DNA of 64,000 bases, from NCBI RefSeq assembly GCF_003666685.1, contig NZ_RCIZ01000010.1:62001-126000 (forward strand), written 5' to 3'. This DNA is from Mesorhizobium sp. YM1C-6-2 (GTDB lineage: Bacteria; Pseudomonadota; Alphaproteobacteria; Rhizobiales; Rhizobiaceae). The notes beneath the pieces are model-generated. The model saw nothing but the letters and a program-made list of their open reading frames with translations, had not been told where the DNA came from and made no database searches. Positions within the stretch are counted from its first letter, which is position 1. Each line of letters opens with the position of its first letter. Position numbers and translations under genes: made by a program. Shown here one piece after another: positions 34,636 through 43,381 of this stretch.

Positions 34636-34664
34636 TTGACATTACCGTCCAGACGGTACAGTAA
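34636..34664 (+). promoter_or_regulatory. RND promoter with TetR operator in the -35/-10 spacer
   Basis: TTGACA at 34636-34641 is followed by the palindrome TACCGTCCAGACGGTA (34643-34658, 7-bp perfect arms) and then a weak -10 (CAGTAA, 34659-34664; 17-bp spacer). A repressor bound here would block RNA polymerase outright. Confidence 0.75.
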
Positions 34665-34755
34665 TGCGCGCCAGGTGACCGGCGCCAGGGGTGGCTCTGC
34701 TGGCGGCGCCTGTAACGATTCCCTCCAACCTCAAATAATCTGCCCGGTCGGAACC

Positions 34756-35961
34756 ATGATCCTCCGCTTCATCATCGCATTTGTGCTCGTTGTCCTGGTT
34801 TGCGGGGGCATCGTCGGCTTCAACATGTTCCGCGACCAGGCGATCCAGGACTTTTTCGCCAACATGCCGGTCGCTCCGGTCACAGTGTCGACGATCAAGG
34901 TCGAGCCGATCGAGTGGACGCCCGGCATTGAGGCGATCGGTACGGTTGCTGCCGCGCGCGGCGTCGATCTGACGGTCGAGGCTGCCGGCGTGGTCAAGGA
35001 AATCCGCTTCAAGTCAAACCAGCGGGTGACGCAGGGCGACGTGCTGGTGCAGCTGGACGACGCCGTGCAGCGGGCCGACCTCGAAGCGGCCAAGACGCAG
35101 GCGGCGCTCGACCAGCAGCGGCTCGAACGGGCCATGGAACTGCAGAAGAGGCGCGTCGGCTCCGACGTCGCCGTCGACGAGGCGCAGGCCGCGTCCTCGG
35201 CTTCGAAGTCGCAGGTGGCGAAGCTGCAGGCGGTGCTTGACCAGCGCCAGCTCAGGGCGCCGTTCAGCGGCACCATCGGCATTCCGCGCATCGACGTCGG
35301 CCAGTACCTCTCGCCCTCGCAGGTCGTGGCGACGCTCCAGGATCTCGAGACGATGCGGGCCGACTTCTCCGTGCCCGAGCAGCGGCTCGCCCAACTGGAG
35401 ATCGGTCAACCGGTCCGTTTCGGCGTGACCACCAACGACATGCCCTTCACGGGCTCCATCGTCGGCATCGATCCCAAGGTGGATCCCGCGACCAGGCTGG
35501 TGGCCGTCCGCGCCGAGATCACCAACCCGCAGGGGCTTCTCAGCCCCGGCCAGTATGTGCAGGCTCGCGTCCAGCTGCCCGCCGAGAGCGACGTGATCGC
35601 ATTGCCGCAGACCGCCTTGGTCAGCAGCCTTTACGGCGACTACATCTATGTCGTCCGCCCGAAGGAAGGCGCGGCTGCCGCTGGATCGGCGGGCGAGGCC
35701 GCCGGGCAGGCGGCAGGACAGGAAGGAGAGGCCGCACCGGAGAAAGCCGAGGGTGAACAGGCTCCCGTGCTCGTCGCGCGGCAGATATTCGTCAAGCCGG
35801 GACGCCGGAACCAGAACCGGGTTGAGGTCACCGAAGGCGTGAAGCCGGGCGACGAGGTCGTCACCGCCGGCCAGAACCGCCTGTCCAACGGCGCCGTAGT
35901 CGTCATCGACAACACGATCGACCCGACGACGCGCGCGACCCAGGCGGCGATGCTGCCATGA
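34756..35961 (+). CDS. RND efflux periplasmic adaptor (membrane fusion protein)
   Basis: 401 aa from the ATG at 34756, which opens a signal-anchor (ILRFIIAFVLVVLVCGGIVGF). HlyD-type layout: GIEAIGTVAAARGVDLTVEAAGVV lipoyl half, a coiled coil (AALDQQRLERAMELQKRRV... to SKSQVAKLQAVLDQR), then APFSGTIGIPRIDVGQYLSPS and GSIVGIDPKVDPATRLVAVRAE. Unusually, the membrane-proximal domain is interrupted near residues 305-345 by a low-complexity Ala/Gly/Glu insert (AAAAGSAGEAAGQAAGQEGE and on). It overlaps the RND pump gene by 4 bp. Confidence 0.93.
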   Translation: MILRFIIAFVLVVLVCGGIVGFNMFRDQAIQDFFANMPVAPVTVSTIKVEPIEWTPGIEAIGTVAAARGVDLTVEAAGVVKEIRFKSNQRVTQGDVLVQLDDAVQRADLEAAKTQAALDQQRLERAMELQKRRVGSDVAVDEAQAASSASKSQVAKLQAVLDQRQLRAPFSGTIGIPRIDVGQYLSPSQVVATLQDLETMRADFSVPEQRLAQLEIGQPVRFGVTTNDMPFTGSIVGIDPKVDPATRLVAVRAEITNPQGLLSPGQYVQARVQLPAESDVIALPQTALVSSLYGDYIYVVRPKEGAAAAGSAGEAAGQAAGQEGEAAPEKAEGEQAPVLVARQIFVKPGRRNQNRVEVTEGVKPGDEVVTAGQNRLSNGAVVVIDNTIDPTTRATQAAMLP

Positions 35962-38900
35962 GTCCGTCCGATATCTTCATCCGTCGACCGGTGCTGTCGA
36001 CGGTCCTGGCCCTTATGATCCTGCTGCTGGGCTTCCAGGGGCTGTTCAACCTGACCGTGCGCCAATATCCGGAGGTCGAGGAGACTGTCGTCACCATCAC
36101 GACGCCCTATCCGGGCGCCGCGGCCGACCTCATCCAGGGCTTCATCACGGCGCCGATCGCGGCTGCCGTCGCCACCACCGAGAACATCGACTACGTGACC
36201 TCGCAGAGCCGTCCCTCGGCCAGCGTCGTGACCGTGCAGATGCAGCTCGGTTCCGACCCCGACGCGGCGCTGACGGAAGTCATGTCCAAGGTGCAGCAGG
36301 TGCGCAGCGAGTTGCCGCCGGACGCCGAGGACCCGACCATCGTCAAGGGCACCGGCCAGCAGTTCGCGATCATGTATCTCGCGATGCAGAACCCGAACAT
36401 GACGGCCGAGCAGCTGACCGAATATATCGAGCGCGTCATCCGGCCGCGCCTCTCGACCGTCGAGGGCGTCGCCGAGGTGCAGGTGCTCGGCGCCGCCAAC
36501 TATTCGATGCGCATCTGGATCGATCCCATCCGGCTCGCCGCGCGTGGCATCACGGCGTCCGAGGTGCTGGCCTCGCTCAAATCGGCCAACTTCCTGTCGG
36601 CGCCGGGCAAGACCAAGAACGAATACGTCACCTATTCCGTCACCATGCAGTCGACGCTGCAGACGCCGGAAAGCTTCGGCGCGCTGCCGCTGAAGTCGGC
36701 GGACGGCAAGGTGATCCGCCTGCGCGAGGTCGCCGAGATCGAGCTCGCCGCCGAGAGCACCGACACGGTCGTCAAGTTCAACGGCGAGCCCGGTACCTTC
36801 ATCGGCATCTTCCCGACGCCCTCGGCCAATCCGCTCGACACGGCCGCCGCCGTGATCGCGGAACTCCCGGCGGTGCAGGAATCGCTGCCCGAGGGTATGA
36901 CGATCACGCTCGTCTACGATTCGACCGAGACGATCAGCGCCTCGATCGAGGAAGTGTTCAAGACGATCGCCGAGGCGGTCGCCATCGTCGTCGTCATCAT
37001 CCTCCTGTTCCTCGGCTCGTTCCGTTCGGTGCTGATGCCGATCGTGACCATCCCGCTGTCGCTGATCGGCGTCTTGTTCATCCTTTTCCTGATGGGCTAC
37101 TCGATCAACCTGTTGACGCTGCTCGCCATGGTGCTGGCGATCGGCCTCGTGGTCGACGACGCCATCGTGGTGGTCGAGAACATCCAGCGCCATATCGAGG
37201 AAGGCATGTCGCCCATGCAGGCGGCGTTCCAGGGCATGCGCGAGATCTTCGCGCCGGTCGTCGCCATGACGATCACGCTTGCCGCCGTTTTCGCACCGCT
37301 TGCCTTCACCGGCGGTCTCACCGGTTCGCTCTTCCGCGAATTCGCGCTGACGCTTGCCGGCGCCGTCGTGATCTCCGGCCTCGTCGCCGTCACCATCACG
37401 CCGATGATGGCCGCGCGCATCCTGAAGGGCGGCGAGCATGGCCGCTTCCAGCGGATCGTCGATCGCACGTTCGACAGGGTCGCCAGCCGCTACGAGCGGC
37501 TCGTGTCAGGCTCGCTGAAATACCGGCCGGTGACGCTGATGATCGTCATTGCCCTGATTTCGGTGACCGGCTTCATGTTCCTGAAGACGTCGAGCGAGCT
37601 CGCCCCGGAAGAGGATTCCGGCGCGCTCTTCTCGCTGGTGACGGCGCCGCGCTACGCGACCACCGAATACACCTCACTCTATGCCGACCAGATGATGGAG
37701 CTGACCAAGGAGATCGAGGAGCTGCGGGCCTACTTCACGGTCGTCGGCTTCGGCGGCCAGACCAACAGCGGCATCGCGCTCTGGGCCTTCAAGGACTGGG
37801 GAGAACGCGGCCGCTCGCAGAAGGAACTGCAGCAGGACATCCAGGGCCGGCTCTCGAAGGTTGCCGGCGTCGAGGCGCTCGTCTTCGCGCCGCCCTCGCT
37901 GCCGGGCGCCGGCGGCGGCCTGCCGATCTCGATGGTGATCCAGTCGACCAGCGATCCGAGCCAGGTCTACGAGATCGCCGAGCAGGTCAAGCAGAAGGCG
38001 CAGGAATCCGGCCGCTTCATCGTCGTGCAGAACACGCTCGCCTTCGACGCACCGCAGGTCACGCTGAGCATCGACCGCGACCGGGCGGCGGCGCTCAACC
38101 TGCCGATCAGCGAGATCGGCTCGACGCTCAGCCTGCTCGTCGGCGGCGGTGCCGTCGCGCAGTTCGACCGCGATTCCAACAGCTACGACATCATCATGCA
38201 GGTGCCCGAAAAGCTGCGCGGCAATCCCGAGCATCTCGGCAGCTACTACGTGCGGTCGGTCACCGGGGACATGGTGCCGCTCTCGGCGGTGGTTTCCGTC
38301 TCGACCAACGCCTCGCCGGCCGCGATCGAGCAGTTCAACCAGCTGAACTCGGCGACCATCTCGGCGCTGCCGGTTCCGGGCGTCACCACCGGCGACGGGT
38401 TGCAGACTATCGAGGACATCGCGCGGCCGCTGCTGCCGGCCGGCTTCTTCATCGACTATTCTGGCCAGTCGCGTCTCGAGAAGGAGCAGGGCAACACGAT
38501 TGCCATCGCCTTCGTTCTGGCGGTCGTCGTCATCTATCTCGTGCTAGCCGCCCAGTTCGAGAGCTTCCGCGATCCGCTCATCATCATGATGTCGGTGCCG
38601 CTGTCGATCTTCGGCGCGCTCCTGCCGCTCAACCTCGGCCTGGGTACGCTGAACATCTACACGCAGGTCGGCCTGATCACGCTGATAGGCCTGATCACCA
38701 AGCACGGCATCCTCATGGTCGAGTTCGCCAACCAGTTGCGCGAGGAGCAGGGCCTCTCCCGCCGCGATGCCATCATCGCCTCGGCCAAGACTCGGCTTCG
38801 CCCCATCCTGATGACGACGGCCGCCATGGCGCTCGGCGTCGTGCCGCTCATCATCGCGGCCGGCGCGGGCGCTGCGGCGCGCTACTCGATGGGTCTGGTG

Positions 38901-39032
38901 ATCTTCTCCGGCATCCTCATCGGCACGCTGTTCACGCTCTTCGTGGTGCCGATGTTCTACACCTTCATCTCCCGCAAGGAGTTGAAGCCCCACGTCGAGG
39001 CAGCGCCGCCTGCCGTGGCGCCGGCACACTGA
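35958..39032 (+). CDS. RND multidrug efflux transporter (HAE1 family inner-membrane pump)
   Basis: 1024 aa, full length for the AcrB/MexB type. Starts SPSDIFIRRPVLSTVLALMI; the proton-relay Asp pair is in GLVVDDAIVVVENIQRH. Two large periplasmic loops and twelve membrane segments are evident, ending LFTLFVVPMFYTFISR. It exports hydrophobic or amphiphilic compounds together with the adaptor encoded just upstream. No outer-membrane channel gene lies nearby, so a TolC-like protein from elsewhere must serve. It is controlled by the divergent TetR protein. Confidence 0.95.
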   Translation: MSPSDIFIRRPVLSTVLALMILLLGFQGLFNLTVRQYPEVEETVVTITTPYPGAAADLIQGFITAPIAAAVATTENIDYVTSQSRPSASVVTVQMQLGSDPDAALTEVMSKVQQVRSELPPDAEDPTIVKGTGQQFAIMYLAMQNPNMTAEQLTEYIERVIRPRLSTVEGVAEVQVLGAANYSMRIWIDPIRLAARGITASEVLASLKSANFLSAPGKTKNEYVTYSVTMQSTLQTPESFGALPLKSADGKVIRLREVAEIELAAESTDTVVKFNGEPGTFIGIFPTPSANPLDTAAAVIAELPAVQESLPEGMTITLVYDSTETISASIEEVFKTIAEAVAIVVVIILLFLGSFRSVLMPIVTIPLSLIGVLFILFLMGYSINLLTLLAMVLAIGLVVDDAIVVVENIQRHIEEGMSPMQAAFQGMREIFAPVVAMTITLAAVFAPLAFTGGLTGSLFREFALTLAGAVVISGLVAVTITPMMAARILKGGEHGRFQRIVDRTFDRVASRYERLVSGSLKYRPVTLMIVIALISVTGFMFLKTSSELAPEEDSGALFSLVTAPRYATTEYTSLYADQMMELTKEIEELRAYFTVVGFGGQTNSGIALWAFKDWGERGRSQKELQQDIQGRLSKVAGVEALVFAPPSLPGAGGGLPISMVIQSTSDPSQVYEIAEQVKQKAQESGRFIVVQNTLAFDAPQVTLSIDRDRAAALNLPISEIGSTLSLLVGGGAVAQFDRDSNSYDIIMQVPEKLRGNPEHLGSYYVRSVTGDMVPLSAVVSVSTNASPAAIEQFNQLNSATISALPVPGVTTGDGLQTIEDIARPLLPAGFFIDYSGQSRLEKEQGNTIAIAFVLAVVVIYLVLAAQFESFRDPLIIMMSVPLSIFGALLPLNLGLGTLNIYTQVGLITLIGLITKHGILMVEFANQLREEQGLSRRDAIIASAKTRLRPILMTTAAMALGVVPLIIAAGAGAAARYSMGLVIFSGILIGTLFTLFVVPMFYTFISRKELKPHVEAAPPAVAPAH

Positions 39033-39038
39033 TCGAAG

Positions 39039-39070
39039 AAAGGGCGGCCTCGGAGCCGCCCTTTCTGTTT
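39039..39070 (+). terminator. Intrinsic terminator after the RND operon
   Basis: AAAGGGCGGC (39039-39048), loop CTCGGA, GCCGCCCTTT (39055-39064), then CTGTTT. A 10-bp perfect stem 6 bp past the stop. The remaining gap to 39206 shows nothing further that I recognise. Confidence 0.88.
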
Positions 39071-39206
39071 GGACGGCGGGCATGTCCCGCGAACGCCCGT
39101 TCGCGCCGTCGCATTCCGCCCGTATTGACGAGCGAGCGCCGCCACAGCACTATTTCCAGGAACGGGGCCACGAGAACACAAGCCACGAAGCCCTGGGAGG
39201 AAGCAG

Positions 39207-40031
39207 ATGGCCACCTCGATCCGCCTCTTTCGCGGAGCATTCGGGCATGTGTCCGTGCTCAATGTCGCCAGCGATTTCGTCACCCATGCCCATGCGGAGG
39301 CGCACATCATCCTCTGGCTCGACGGCGCCGCCGGCGAGATGACGGTCGGCAGCGTGAAGGTGCTGCTCGGTCCGGACGTCGCCGCCGGCATAAACTCGCT
39401 CCAGCCGCACAGCCACGCGCTTTCGGCCGACGGCCGCCCTGGAAAGTTCCTTGCCTTCTACATCGATCCGGAATGGTTCTATCGCCGCCGCGGCATCCCG
39501 CGCGGGCAGACGATTTTCGCGTCCGCGGCGATCCCGATCGACCCGTGGCTGCACCGCGCCGCCGTCATGCTCTACGAGGAGCTCAGCAATGGCGAGGTGG
39601 ACGAACTCGCGCTCTACGAGATCGAGCGGCTGATCGACAGCCTGGCCGACGCCGCCGATCAGGTCCGCCCGCGCCGCGTCCGCGTTTCCGGCCATGACGG
39701 CATCGACCACCGCGTGCTCAAGGCCATCGATCTGATGAAGGCCAACGTCTGCGAGCGCATCTGCTTCGACGAGGTGGCGAAGAACGTCGGCCTGTCGCGG
39801 CCGCACTTCTTCGCGCTGTTCAAGGAGCAGACCAGCCTCACGCCCAACGTCTATTGGAACACGCTGCGCATGGAGGAGGCGCTCAGGCAACTGCAATGGT
39901 CGCGCGAGCCGCTGACCTCGGTCGCCTGGAATCTCGGCTTCACCACGCAGGGCAATTTCACGCGTTTCTTCCGCGATCATGCCGGCGTGCCGCCGACGCT
40001 TTACCGCGAGGCGATGCAGAGCGCCGTCTAG
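39207..40031 (+). CDS. AraC-family transcriptional regulator
   Basis: 274 aa, SD GGAGGAAG. The N-terminal cupin-type sensor (FVTHAHAEAHIILWLDG, LQPHSHALSADG) carries several His and would bind a small ligand. The C-terminal double helix-turn-helix spans ~165-270: ERICFDEVAKNVGLSRPHFFALFK and TSVAWNLGFTTQGNFTRFFRDHAGVPPTLYR. It precedes the molybdenum-hydroxylase operon in the same direction, 199 bp away, and is its most likely activator. The 3' end runs into a dispersed repeat that supplies its TAG stop. Confidence 0.92.
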   Translation: MATSIRLFRGAFGHVSVLNVASDFVTHAHAEAHIILWLDGAAGEMTVGSVKVLLGPDVAAGINSLQPHSHALSADGRPGKFLAFYIDPEWFYRRRGIPRGQTIFASAAIPIDPWLHRAAVMLYEELSNGEVDELALYEIERLIDSLADAADQVRPRRVRVSGHDGIDHRVLKAIDLMKANVCERICFDEVAKNVGLSRPHFFALFKEQTSLTPNVYWNTLRMEEALRQLQWSREPLTSVAWNLGFTTQGNFTRFFRDHAGVPPTLYREAMQSAV

Positions 40032-40079
40032 AGCAATTCCAGCAAAAGTGCGCAGCGGTTTTGCGTCCGGAATTGCGTA
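40030..40079 (+). repeat. Dispersed ~50-bp palindromic repeat, copy 1
   Basis: Begins AGAGCAATTCCAGCAAAAGT and ends CGGAATTGCGTA; the ends GCAATTCC/GGAATTGC form a stem. Nearly identical to 54862-54911 and, inverted, 53809-53855. The remainder of the gap 40080-40230 is AT-richer and has no gene; it should contain the operon promoter. Confidence 0.8.
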
Positions 40080-40230
40080 AAAACAAATCAATAGAGCGGT
40101 TCCGCGATTCTGAGAAAGCTGGAAACGCTCCCGTACAAATTCAGACGGATCGATAAGCGATCGAGACGCATTGATAAGCGGCGTCTGAAGCGGGGCGTTA
40201 TTCTCCTGACGAAGATCGAGGGAGGATTGC

Positions 40231-40674
40231 GTGCCGAAAATCAGGATTTCGAGCGTCATCGACGCGCCGATCGAGAAGGTCTGGGCGCGCATACGCGACT
40301 TCAACGGGCTGCCGGGCTGGCATCCCCGCATGGTGGAAAGCGAAATCGAGGACGGCAGAAAGGCGACGGATATCGGCTGCGTGCGCAAGTTCAAGGTCGC
40401 CTCCGGCGCGACCATCCGCGAGAAGCTGACCGCCTTTTCCGACGATGATTTCCTGACCACCTATTCGATCATCGGTCATCCCGCGCCGATCTCGAACCAC
40501 AGCTCGACCCTGAAGCTCGAGCGCGTCACCGACGGCGACCGGACCTATGCCGTGTGGACGGCGGACTTCGACGCCCCGGCCGACAAGGGCGACGAGATCG
40601 CCAAGGGCATGGGCGAGAACGTGTTTCAGGGCGGCTTCAACGCACTGAAGAGCCATTTTTCGGGCCAGAGCTGA
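40231..40674 (+). CDS. SRPBCC-fold protein (CoxG/polyketide-cyclase-like)
   Basis: 147 aa, GTG start at 40231 after GAGGGAGGA. START-domain-like text: ISSVIDAPIEKVWARIRDFNGLPGWHP near the N-terminus, IREKLTAFSDDDFLTTYSI, ERVTDGDRTYAVWTADFDAP, and a final amphipathic helix. Such proteins bind hydrophobic ligands; in carbon-monoxide-dehydrogenase-like operons CoxG is thought to help anchor or mature the enzyme. It is the first gene of the molybdenum-hydroxylase operon, 18 bp before the FAD subunit. Confidence 0.85.
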   Translation: MPKIRISSVIDAPIEKVWARIRDFNGLPGWHPRMVESEIEDGRKATDIGCVRKFKVASGATIREKLTAFSDDDFLTTYSIIGHPAPISNHSSTLKLERVTDGDRTYAVWTADFDAPADKGDEIAKGMGENVFQGGFNALKSHFSGQS

Positions 40675-40692
40675 TTTAGCCGGGAGGCTGCA

Positions 40693-41478
40693 ATGCCGCT
40701 TGCCCTGAAGACCTATCCGACGCTCGCCGAAGCCGGTTCCGCATTGTCGGATGCCGGAGCGCGCTACATCGGCGGCGGTACGCTTGTCGTCCGCGCGGCG
40801 AACGAAGGCGACGTCTCGCTGTCGACCTTCGTGCGCTCGACCGATCCGGAACTGTCCGTGATCAAGGTCGAGGGCGGCCGCGCGACCATCGGCGCGTCCG
40901 TCGCCATGTCGGCGGTTGCCCGCCATCCCGACCTGTCGGCAATCGCGAAGGCCGCCAGGGCGGTTGGCGGTCCCGCGATCCGCAACATGGCGACCGTCGG
41001 GGGCAACCTTTTCGCCGCCGCGCCCTATGGCGATTTCGCGGTTGCGCTGCTGGCGCTCGATGCGACGGTCCACACGACGGCGGGCGACCTCGGCATCGAG
41101 GAGTTCCTGGCCGGCCGCGACGGCAGGGTCGTCGCCGGCGTCAGCTTTGCCGTGCCGCCGGCCGAAAACTTCCGCTTCGTCAAAGTGTCTCGCGTCAAGC
41201 CGAAGGGCGTCGCGGTGCTGAGCATCGCAGCCGTCATCGAGGCCGACGCCGGCAAGGTGAGGAGCGCGAGGATCGCGCTCGGCTGCATGGCTGATCGTCC
41301 GATCCGCGCCAGGTCTGCCGAGAAGGCGCTCGCCGGCGCAACGCTCAGGGAGGAGGACGTTGCGCCGGCGGTGGCCGCCATAGGCGAAGGCGTGCATCCG
41401 ATCACCGATGCGATCGCCAGCGCATGGTATCGCGCAGAGGTGCTTCCGGTGCATTTCCGCCGCCTGCTTCTGGAGTAG
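40693..41478 (+). CDS. Molybdenum hydroxylase FAD-binding (medium) subunit, CoxM-like
   Basis: 261 aa. FAD-binding PCMH domain: ARYIGGGTLVVRAANEGD, then the second FAD motif AVGGPAIRNMATVGGNLFAAAPYGD. The C-terminal CO_deh_flav_C domain follows (FRFVKVSRVKPKGVAVLSIAA). It carries electrons from the 2Fe-2S subunit to an external acceptor. Shorter than CoxM by ~25 residues, mainly at the N-terminal FAD strand. Encoded between the SRPBCC gene and the iron-sulfur subunit. Confidence 0.92.
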   Translation: MPLALKTYPTLAEAGSALSDAGARYIGGGTLVVRAANEGDVSLSTFVRSTDPELSVIKVEGGRATIGASVAMSAVARHPDLSAIAKAARAVGGPAIRNMATVGGNLFAAAPYGDFAVALLALDATVHTTAGDLGIEEFLAGRDGRVVAGVSFAVPPAENFRFVKVSRVKPKGVAVLSIAAVIEADAGKVRSARIALGCMADRPIRARSAEKALAGATLREEDVAPAVAAIGEGVHPITDAIASAWYRAEVLPVHFRRLLLE

Positions 41479-41522
41479 CGCGGCCGACGAGCGATCCGGT
41501 TGGAGAACGCCAGGGAGGAAAG

Positions 41523-42005
41523 ATGGCGAAGGTTCCGGTCCAGTTTACCCTCAATGGCGAGGAGAAAGCCGAGTTCGTCGACGCCGGCGCGACCCTCATC
41601 AAGGTGCTGCGCGACAAGCTCGGCGACACGTCACCCAAGGGCGGCTGCAATCAGGGCACATGCGGCTCCTGCTCGGTCATCATCGACGGCGAATTGAGGC
41701 TTTCCTGCCTGACGCTCGCCGAGACCTGCAACGGCGCCGACATCCTCACCACCGGCGGCCTCGCCAGGGACGGTGTACTGCATCCGCTGCAGCGGGCCTT
41801 CATGGACGAGTTCGCTGCGCAATGCGGCTTCTGCACGCCGGGCATGATCATGGCCGCCAAGGCGCTGCTCGACAGCAACCCGAAGCCGACGCGCGAGGAC
41901 GTCATCGACGCGCTCTCCGGCAACATCTGTCGCTGCACCGGCTACGAGCCGATCATCCGCGCGGTGCTGACCGCCGCCCGCTCCAATTCCCAGAACGCTG
42001 CGTGA
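41523..42005 (+). CDS. Molybdenum hydroxylase 2Fe-2S (small) subunit, CoxS-like
   Basis: 160 aa from the ATG at 41523 (SD GGGAGGAA). The N-terminal plant-ferredoxin-type cluster uses Cys42, Cys47, Cys50 and Cys62 (GGCNQGTCGSC...LSCL). The C-terminal four-helix domain holds the second cluster with Cys101, Cys104, Cys136 and Cys138 (QCGFCTPGM, ICRCTGYEP). Both clusters are complete. It relays electrons from the molybdenum site to FAD. Confidence 0.95.
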   Translation: MAKVPVQFTLNGEEKAEFVDAGATLIKVLRDKLGDTSPKGGCNQGTCGSCSVIIDGELRLSCLTLAETCNGADILTTGGLARDGVLHPLQRAFMDEFAAQCGFCTPGMIMAAKALLDSNPKPTREDVIDALSGNICRCTGYEPIIRAVLTAARSNSQNAA

Positions 42006-42013
42006 GGCTTCAG

Positions 42014-43378
42014 ATGAAACTCGCCAAGAGCTATTTCGCCGACCAGCGCAAGGACGACCTCAAGGAACTCGGCCAGGGTCTGCAGCGTGCCGATGTGCCC
42101 GGCCACGTCACTGGCAAGACGACCTATTTCGCCGACCGGCATTTCCCGGGCACGCTCTATCTCAAGATGGTGCGCAGCCCGCATCACCACGCCCGCATCA
42201 GGAAGGTCGACCTGTCCGAGGCGGAAAAGCATCCGGGCGTGCATCGCATCCTCACCCACAAGGACATACCGCACAACCTCTACACCATCCTCATCCTCAT
42301 CCAGGTCGGACCGGAGGACGAGCATGTGCTGGCCGAGGACAAGGTGCGCTGGAAGGGCGAGGCCATCGTCGCCGTGCTCGCCGACAGCGAGCGTGCGGCC
42401 AACGAGGCAGCCGCCAAGGTGAAGATCGACTACGAGGTGCTGCCGGCCGTCCTCGACATCGAGTCGGCACTTGCCCCGGATGCGCCCATCGTCAACGAGC
42501 ACCACGGCCAGAATTTTTACATGTACGACAGCGGGCCGTCGCGAAAGGTGCGCTTCGGCGATGTCGAGAAGGGATTTGCCGAGGCCGACCACATCCTCGA
42601 ACAGACCTACTTCTCCTCGCCGATCGAGCAGGCGCCGATGGAGACGACGGGCTGCATCGTCGTGCCTGAAGGCAACGACCGCTTCACCTGCTACACCAAC
42701 ACGCAGGCGATGTTCTTCACGCTCGACAACACCTCGATCATCCTGCAGATGCCGGGCCATAAGCTGCACATGGTGGGCGGCACGGTCGGCGGCGGTTTCG
42801 GCGGCAAGGTAGACGTGACAGTCGAGCCGATCGCCATCCTCGCCGCAAAGATGACGGGCCGGCCCGTCTCCTTCGTCTACAGCCGCTACGAGGAGATGCA
42901 GATTTCCTCGCCGCGCGCCGCCGAGAAGATCGTGCTCAAGGACGGCGTCATGAAGGACGGCCGCATCGTCGCGCGGCAGGTGTGGGGCTACACCGACGCC
43001 GGCGCCTATTCGCGCCACTCGCCCTACGGCGCGCAGAAAGGCGCGGCGCATTATCCCGGCCCCTACACCATACCCAACGTCTGGGTGGACACCTGGTGCG
43101 TCTACACCAACCGCACGCCGTCCTCGGCCATGCGCGGCTTCGGCGTTACCATCGCCGACTTCGCGCTCGAGGTGCAGATGGACAAGCTGGCGCGCCTGAT
43201 CGGCATGGACCCGCTCGAGTTCCGCTTCATCAACGCCTATCGCGACGGCGACATGAAGGCACACCGCCAGGAAACCACGGGCGCGGCGCTGATCGAATGC
43301 ATGCAGGAGGCGTCGCGTGTAGCCAATTGGCCGGTTGCGGAAAAGTACCTGAAGATGTCGTCCTACGGGGAGGCCTGA
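42014..43378 (+). CDS. Molybdenum hydroxylase large subunit, N-terminal half (separate gene)
   Basis: 454 aa from the ATG at 42014. Contains the a/b-hammerhead domain (VPGHVTGKTTYFADRHFPG) and the first molybdopterin-binding domain (PIEQAPMETTGCIVV, QMPGHKLHMVGGTVGGGFGGK, PSSAMRGFGVTIADFALEVQ). The GGTVGGGFGGK and AMRGFG motifs resemble xanthine-dehydrogenase-like rather than CO-dehydrogenase enzymes. The frame ends with TGA at 43376-43378; the second molybdopterin domain is encoded by the next gene, in the same frame, after 3 bp. Together they total 791 residues, the normal length of one CoxL/XdhB chain. GGGGAGG just before this stop is the SD of the next gene. Confidence 0.9.
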   Translation: MKLAKSYFADQRKDDLKELGQGLQRADVPGHVTGKTTYFADRHFPGTLYLKMVRSPHHHARIRKVDLSEAEKHPGVHRILTHKDIPHNLYTILILIQVGPEDEHVLAEDKVRWKGEAIVAVLADSERAANEAAAKVKIDYEVLPAVLDIESALAPDAPIVNEHHGQNFYMYDSGPSRKVRFGDVEKGFAEADHILEQTYFSSPIEQAPMETTGCIVVPEGNDRFTCYTNTQAMFFTLDNTSIILQMPGHKLHMVGGTVGGGFGGKVDVTVEPIAILAAKMTGRPVSFVYSRYEEMQISSPRAAEKIVLKDGVMKDGRIVARQVWGYTDAGAYSRHSPYGAQKGAAHYPGPYTIPNVWVDTWCVYTNRTPSSAMRGFGVTIADFALEVQMDKLARLIGMDPLEFRFINAYRDGDMKAHRQETTGAALIECMQEASRVANWPVAEKYLKMSSYGEA

Positions 43379-43381
43379 GCG

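Noticed and set aside
43376-43381. Simple pseudogene call for the molybdenum enzyme large subunit
   Set aside because: Both halves are well conserved and the second has its own correctly spaced SD, so I list two genes and discuss the split as a finding.
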